DNA of 64,000 bases from Stachybotrys elegans (Eukaryota > Ascomycota > Sordariomycetes > Hypocreales > Stachybotryaceae), in NCBI GenBank assembly GCA_020746835.1, contig JAGPNK010000001.1, positions 3,658,001-3,722,000 of the forward strand, in the 5' to 3' direction. A model generated the notes under the pieces. The model was not told the origin of the DNA, searched no databases, and saw nothing but the letters and a program-made list of their open reading frames with translations. Shown here one piece after another: positions 59,882 to 64,000 of the stretch. The first letter of the stretch is position 1. Each line of letters starts with the position of its first letter. A program made the position numbers and the translations under genes.

Positions 59882-61231
59882 TCAGGCCACCTGTGTCTGC
59901 AGCGCTTCCAGTGCCTGTTGAATATCCTGCTTCAGATCTTCCATACCTTCTACTCCTATACTGACTCGGAGCAGGCAGGGATCCACCGTGGTATCGGACA
60001 TAGCCCGCCACTCAATCAAACTCTCCACGCCACCTAGACTCGTCGCATGGTGGAACAAGTGCAGCTTACTGGGCAGACTCTTGGCGTAGTCTTGGTTCTT
60101 CATCACAATCGAGAATACGGGGCCGTAGCCGCCAGGCATCTGCTTGCGCAGCCAACTGTCTTCTTCGGCAGCTCCCTCCTGCAAGCTCGCGTGCTGGATG
60201 CTCTGCACGCAGGTGGCAACGGTGCTCGAAGGGTCCTTCAGCTCCCCAGCCAGCCAAGACACGAGAGCCGCAGCAGTCTTGCTCTGCTGGGTGACGCGCA
60301 GCTCCAGCGTGCGCAGCGAACGTACGCCCAACCATCCCTCCAGACTGCCCATGACGGAGCCCAAGAGGAGGCGGTCCTGCGCTAGCTGAGCGGCCCAGTC
60401 GGCGTGCTTGGGGTTCACGGCCAGCACGCCGCACAGCATATCCGAGTGCCCGCCAAAGTACTTGGTGCCGCTGTGCATGACGATATCCGCACCCTGAAGG
60501 AACGGGTCTTGCAAGGGCGGCGGGCCAAATGTCGCATCCACGGAGAGGTACGCGCCCACGCGCCTGGCCTTCTCAGCGTAGGCGAGCAGGTTGCGCGCCT
60601 CGCCGCTAGGATTGAGCGGCGTCTCAACGTGGACGACGTCGCCGGGGCCGAGCTCCGAGTCGTCGCAGTCGAGATCGAGCTGCTTCAGCCCCGTCAGCCG
60701 CGAGACGAGGCGGATGACGCCGTGGCAGCCATGGTAGCCGCCGCCGATGGCGATGCGCCGCGGGTTGAGGTGCACGAGCAGCGCGTGGAAGGCGGACAGG
60801 CCCGAGGTGTACGTCAGGGCCGGCCCGCCGAGGATGGACGACAGCACGGCCTCGAGGCGCGTCGAGTTGGGGTTCGACACGCGCGAGTAGACGTGCGAGT
60901 CCTGCGGTGCCGTTTCCTGCAATGAAGAAGACGCTTCAGTACGTCCTCTAGGTTGTGCCAAGGGGGAAGAATGCTCACTTACATCGATGTTGGATAGCCG
61001 TATCAGCTGGTTGGGGTCGTCATGGTAGCGGAACGTGGTGCTGACGTGCATGGCGGGCGCCACGGCGCGATGCACTGAGATTTTGCTGTCGGCATGGACG
61101 AGACGAGACGCCAGGGACAAGGACGACGAGGAGGACGACGAGGAGGGGGTTGCTGATGCATCGGGTCCGAGAGAGACCCCGGCCATGTCCGAAGAGAGGC
61201 TCTGGTGGGCGGTTTCCCCGGTGGTGGCCAT
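59882..61231 (-). CDS. Cys/Met-metabolism PLP enzyme (cystathionine gamma-synthase/beta-lyase-like)
   Basis: Two exons on the minus strand, 60983-61231 and 59882-60916, give 427 residues. The intron 60917-60982 (GTAAGT...TTGCAG, 66 bases) is a multiple of three without a stop, so an unspliced reading adds 22 residues inside NID/ETAPQDS; splicing restores the family alignment. Fold-type I PLP features are SRVSNPNSTRLEAVLSSILG, TYTSGLSAFHALL, SVDATFGPPPLQ and MHSGTKYFGGHSD, with the Schiff-base Lys in SGTKY. The size and lack of the long N-terminal extension of STR2 suggest the YHR112C-type trans-sulfuration-like enzymes, whose exact reaction is not settled (family knowledge). A minus-strand TATA-like element lies near 61335-61344. 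Confidence 0.88.
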   Translation of the reverse strand: MATTGETAHQSLSSDMAGVSLGPDASATPSSSSSSSSLSLASRLVHADSKISVHRAVAPAMHVSTTFRYHDDPNQLIRLSNIDVSEHSSPLAQPRGRTEASSSLQETAPQDSHVYSRVSNPNSTRLEAVLSSILGGPALTYTSGLSAFHALLVHLNPRRIAIGGGYHGCHGVIRLVSRLTGLKQLDLDCDDSELGPGDVVHVETPLNPSGEARNLLAYAEKARRVGAYLSVDATFGPPPLQDPFLQGADIVMHSGTKYFGGHSDMLCGVLAVNPKHADWAAQLAQDRLLLGSVMGSLEGWLGVRSLRTLELRVTQQSKTAAALVSWLAGELKDPSSTVATCVQSIQHASLQEGAAEEDSWLRKQMPGGYGPVFSIVMKNQDYAKSLPSKLHLFHHATSLGGVESLIEWRAMSDTTVDPCLLRVSIGVEGMEDLKQDIQQALEALQTQVA

Positions 61232-61965
61232 GGTTACTATCTTAAAATCGGATGGGAAAATGTAAAAGAATTTATATCAAATACGATGTGACTAGATGGA
61301 TGATTGTATTAGGGTGGGTTGAGCTGTGTAGATGTTATATATATGGGTTGGTTGATTTGGGCTGCGGCGGGGCTTTTCAATGTGTGACGCGATGCCGATG
61401 CCGCAACGGCCACCCGGCCCAAGTCACCGGAGCCGCGGCCGAGGAGATAGCGTGACAAATAGATATCCATTCTTTTTTCAGCTCTCGCTTGCAATGTCTT
61501 CGAAGGGCGTCCAATGCTGTGATATCCAGGTGGAGACTGGGCCTCCTTTTCGCGGCCACCCGTCAACCCCAGCTTCTTCTACTGGTTGCGCATGGAGTGT
61601 TCGGATAGATTATAAAGTGAAGGTGAAGAATGATTCATTATCATTAGTAGTCTAAGCCGCCCGTGTTTTCCTGAAACGCGGCCTAGATCCCAGCCGATCT
61701 GACGGCTGATGCTCGTTATGCACCGCCATGTGAGCGAGAGTCCATGCGTTTTCTATCCCTTCCAGCCCATCCAGCAAGCGAATGTCGTATCTACCCTTCC
61801 GTAACGCCTCTTGACAGGACTCAGCCAAGATCCATGATTAAACATGTAAGGAACCCCAAAAACAAAGACAAAAAAAGACGGGGAAAAAATCTCTCTAGAA
61901 AGACATGTACTGAATATGTAAGAGAATGAGACACCTTTCCATGGCGATCGGGCCAAGTAGCTCGT
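61232..61965. other. intergenic, PLP enzyme 5' to 61966 gene 3'
   Basis: About 730 bases; contains a TATATATAA element on the minus strand (61335-61344) about 105 bases before the PLP enzyme ATG. No gene seen. Confidence 0.5.
61335..61344 (-). promoter_or_regulatory. candidate TATA box for the PLP-enzyme gene
   Basis: TTATATATAT on the plus strand, reading ATATATATAA on the minus strand, about 105 bases upstream of the ATG at 61231. Confidence 0.45.
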
Positions 61966-62881
61966 TTATTCCTCAGAGGTCACCATGACCTTGGGTTGCT
62001 GAAGATGCTCAATGCTGCCCAGCTCAGCCCCCTGGCCGCTTTGACCTCGCTTGCGACCGGGCATGAGGAAGCGGGACACTGGCTGGCTGTTGGAGTCCTT
62101 TTCCTGGCCATCGGAAAACTTGGAGAAGAAGCCGCGCTTGCGATGCTGGTTGTGGGTCTGCTTTTGGTCGTCGAGACCTACGTCCTCGAAGTTCTCCTCG
62201 GCAGTGGGCGGTTGTCTCTCGAACTTGCGGTCCATTGAAGCCCTGGGCATGCGGGAGAAGCGGGGAGAGTCGAGGCTTTGGCGAGCATTAGGATCCTGGC
62301 TTAGAACAGGCGATCGGGCTGAGATATCCTGCAATCGGGTGTTAGTGGCCGATGTCATGGGTGCTGCGTGAGGCTAGGGACCGGCGTACAAAGGATCTCC
62401 TGTACGAGTCAAACGACTCTCGAGAGATGGAAAAGGGCTCGATGTCGCCCAAGCTGCTGCGGGTATCGGTGGATGTCCTCGAGAGGAGCTTTCGCGGCCA
62501 CTGTGCGCTCTCTTCGGTGGGAGACGGCTAGCTAGCGAGTTAGCATTGGATGGACTCGGCACTACTGCAAGCATGGGTCGTATTTGGCTCACCGGCAGAT
62601 AGACACCACTGTCATTGACGACTAGAGCAAGGGATGCAGGGTTAGCCAACTGTGCCGAATGGTCTCGTGACCGAAACTGTAGGTTGGCGCGGCTTACCGC
62701 TCATCTTGTACTCGCCATTGTCTTGGCTGCGGCTGCTGCGGATGGTGAGGACCGAGGAGGCCTTGGAGCCGACAGTATCGACACGCTCGAAGCCAGGGGG
62801 GCCATCGGCGTCGGGTCGCAGGTTCTCGTCGTTGGCAACGGGGGCGCCGGGTCGACGAGTAAAGGGGTTCCTGATAGGCAT
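61966..62881 (-). CDS. disordered conserved fungal protein
   Basis: Four exons on the minus strand, 62698-62881, 62593-62621, 62390-62527 and 61966-62328, all phase-consistent, give 237 residues; exon 2 is 29 bases. The N-terminus MPIRNPFTRRPGAP is basic, followed by ENLRPDADGPPGFERVDTVGSKASS and SVVNDSGVYLPPSPTEE, then SISRESFDSYRRSFDISARSP and a C-terminal RKRGFFSKFSD and RFLMPGRKRGQSGQ. No folded domain is visible, but the four-exon structure and clean joins support a real gene. Ser/Arg-rich stretches look like phosphorylation targets (inference). Function unknown to me. Confidence 0.78.
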
Positions 62882-64000
62882 GGTTGATGCTGGAGGGGAA
62901 GAGGGCTGAGCGCGGGGGTGCTGTTGTTGTGGCTGCTAGAATAGATGAGGTATCGAGCCGAGCAGCGGGAAGCAAGCAAGTTCAGTACAGAAGAGCAATT
63001 CGGATGGATATGCGTGGGCGAGGTAAAGGTAAAGGGTACATGAGTGAGGATGCGAAGGGGTGAGAGGGGTGGGCGGACGATTGAATTTATGACTTAGAAG
63101 GGTGCAGAAAATGGATGGATGAGCAGGGGTTTGTGGGATGATGGGATCCAGGTTGAAGAACAAGTGGAGTGGAGTTGAGGTACCGCCTCCAAAGCTGGGT
63201 CGGCAGACGCAGATGCGGCCGGTTTAGGGGACTCGTGCTTGCTCAGATGGGGATGGTGGTAGCACAACCGACCTCTGTAAGTACACGCCTACTGGCTACT
63301 GGGCAAGGCAAGAGGTTCGTCACATTAAGGTATGGACGCACTTCATCTCTCGACTCCTCATCTCATCCATTTCCCATCCCAGCCCGCTCAGCCCAAGCCC
63401 ACTTTGGTTCAGATCATCTCGGTGCTGGCGCAGCCTTGGCTCCGGTTCCGAACGCCGACTCGAGGGGAAGATCTGCGACGAGATCCTCCCTTCAGGTACA
63501 TGCGTATGTACAGACACACAAAAAGAAGACGGCTAAAGTCAATGGGTGTGAGACGGGTGCAGCAAAGAGTGGGCAGTCAAGGATCAGAAGTGAGAATGCT
63601 CCGACCTATCCGTGTTCTAGTTGCTTTTTTTCTTTTCCTTTTCTTTTTCTCATTTATGCTGTAGCAAATCCTACCTTGAAGACCCTCCGTCTTGGCGTAC
63701 GCGTGGAAGGGACCGTTTATCTTGGTACTTTTTCGGGAAGCCGGTCCCTTTGCTCTTTCTGCCGTAACTTTTTTGCGACTGACGTCTTCATAGTGATGAT
63801 TCTGGCTCCGTGTGCGCCACTTTCCTTGATTTCTGCGCTTACCGTCATCCATGTCCCGCCATACCGCCCCTCTTCCCTTCCCTCCTTCCCTGCCCTTGGC
63901 CTGACCGGCCGCTTCGACCTTATCTGGCATCGCGCCCAGACTCTTTTCTTTTCTTGTCCATCCTTCCCGTCGATAAGGTACTGCGCATTCAGTCCGTTAC
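62882..64000. other. upstream region to window edge
   Basis: Promoter and leader of the 61966-62881 gene plus further intergenic sequence. A 117-codon minus-strand frame near 63577 has no family resemblance. A neighbouring gene may begin beyond the right edge. Confidence 0.45.

Overview
This window comes from a filamentous ascomycete, most likely a Sordariomycete and possibly Hypocreales. The order is an inference from general protein resemblance. Direct evidence for a fungus: genes are split by short GT-AG introns of about 47-140 bases with CTNAC/CTGAC-type branch sites, coding sequence is GC-biased, intergenic leaders are CT-rich, and the proteins are fungal or conserved eukaryotic families. 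I see no viral, plasmid, transposon, CRISPR, rRNA or tRNA feature.

I can support 22 protein-coding genes. From left to right: a partial PH-domain Skg3/Caf120-like gene (-); an Azr1/Ptc7-like PP2C phosphatase (+); the rRNA-processing factor UTP23 (+); a large DUF726/TMCO4-type membrane hydrolase (+); a single-pass Mid2-like surface protein (+); the Golgi protein TVP23 (-); a CitE/CLYBL-like lyase with a one-base frameshift (+); a long disordered protein (-); a single-RRM glycine/proline-rich RNA-binding protein (+); a ChaC gamma-glutamylcyclotransferase (-); a penta-EF-hand protein (+); a C2H2/RING-like zinc protein (+); a TLS1/C9orf78-like spliceosome protein (-); a five-exon acylphosphatase (+); the DEAH helicase PRP16 (-); the WD40 ribosome-biogenesis factor PWP1 (+); a Ser-rich protein of unknown function (+); a class I terpene synthase (+); a membrane-anchored polysaccharide deacetylase (-); a disordered protein (+); a Cys/Met-metabolism PLP enzyme (-); and a disordered protein (-).

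Layout: genes sit in compact groups (6-13 kb, 15.9-23 kb, 36.8-46 kb, 50.7-55.1 kb, 58-63 kb) separated by long gene-free tracts (1.9-6.0, 31.4-36.8, 46.1-50.7 and 55.2-58.3 kb). These tracts hold CT-rich probable 5' leaders, microsatellites and homopolymers. Several neighbours are head-to-head (PRP16/PWP1, TLS1/acylphosphatase, TVP23/CLYBL-like) or tightly tail-to-tail (acylphosphatase/PRP16, CLYBL-like/20603 gene).

The genes are mostly housekeeping: ribosome biogenesis (UTP23, PWP1), splicing (PRP16, TLS1-like, perhaps the RRM protein), Golgi and membrane (TVP23, DUF726), and glutathione or sulfur metabolism (ChaC, PLP enzyme). The main accessory gene is the terpene synthase, which lacks recognisable tailoring enzymes beside it. 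I did not find a convincing new multi-gene system. The items most worth checking are the orphan terpene synthase, the frameshifted CLYBL-like gene, the divergent metal-site deacetylase and several unusual gene structures.
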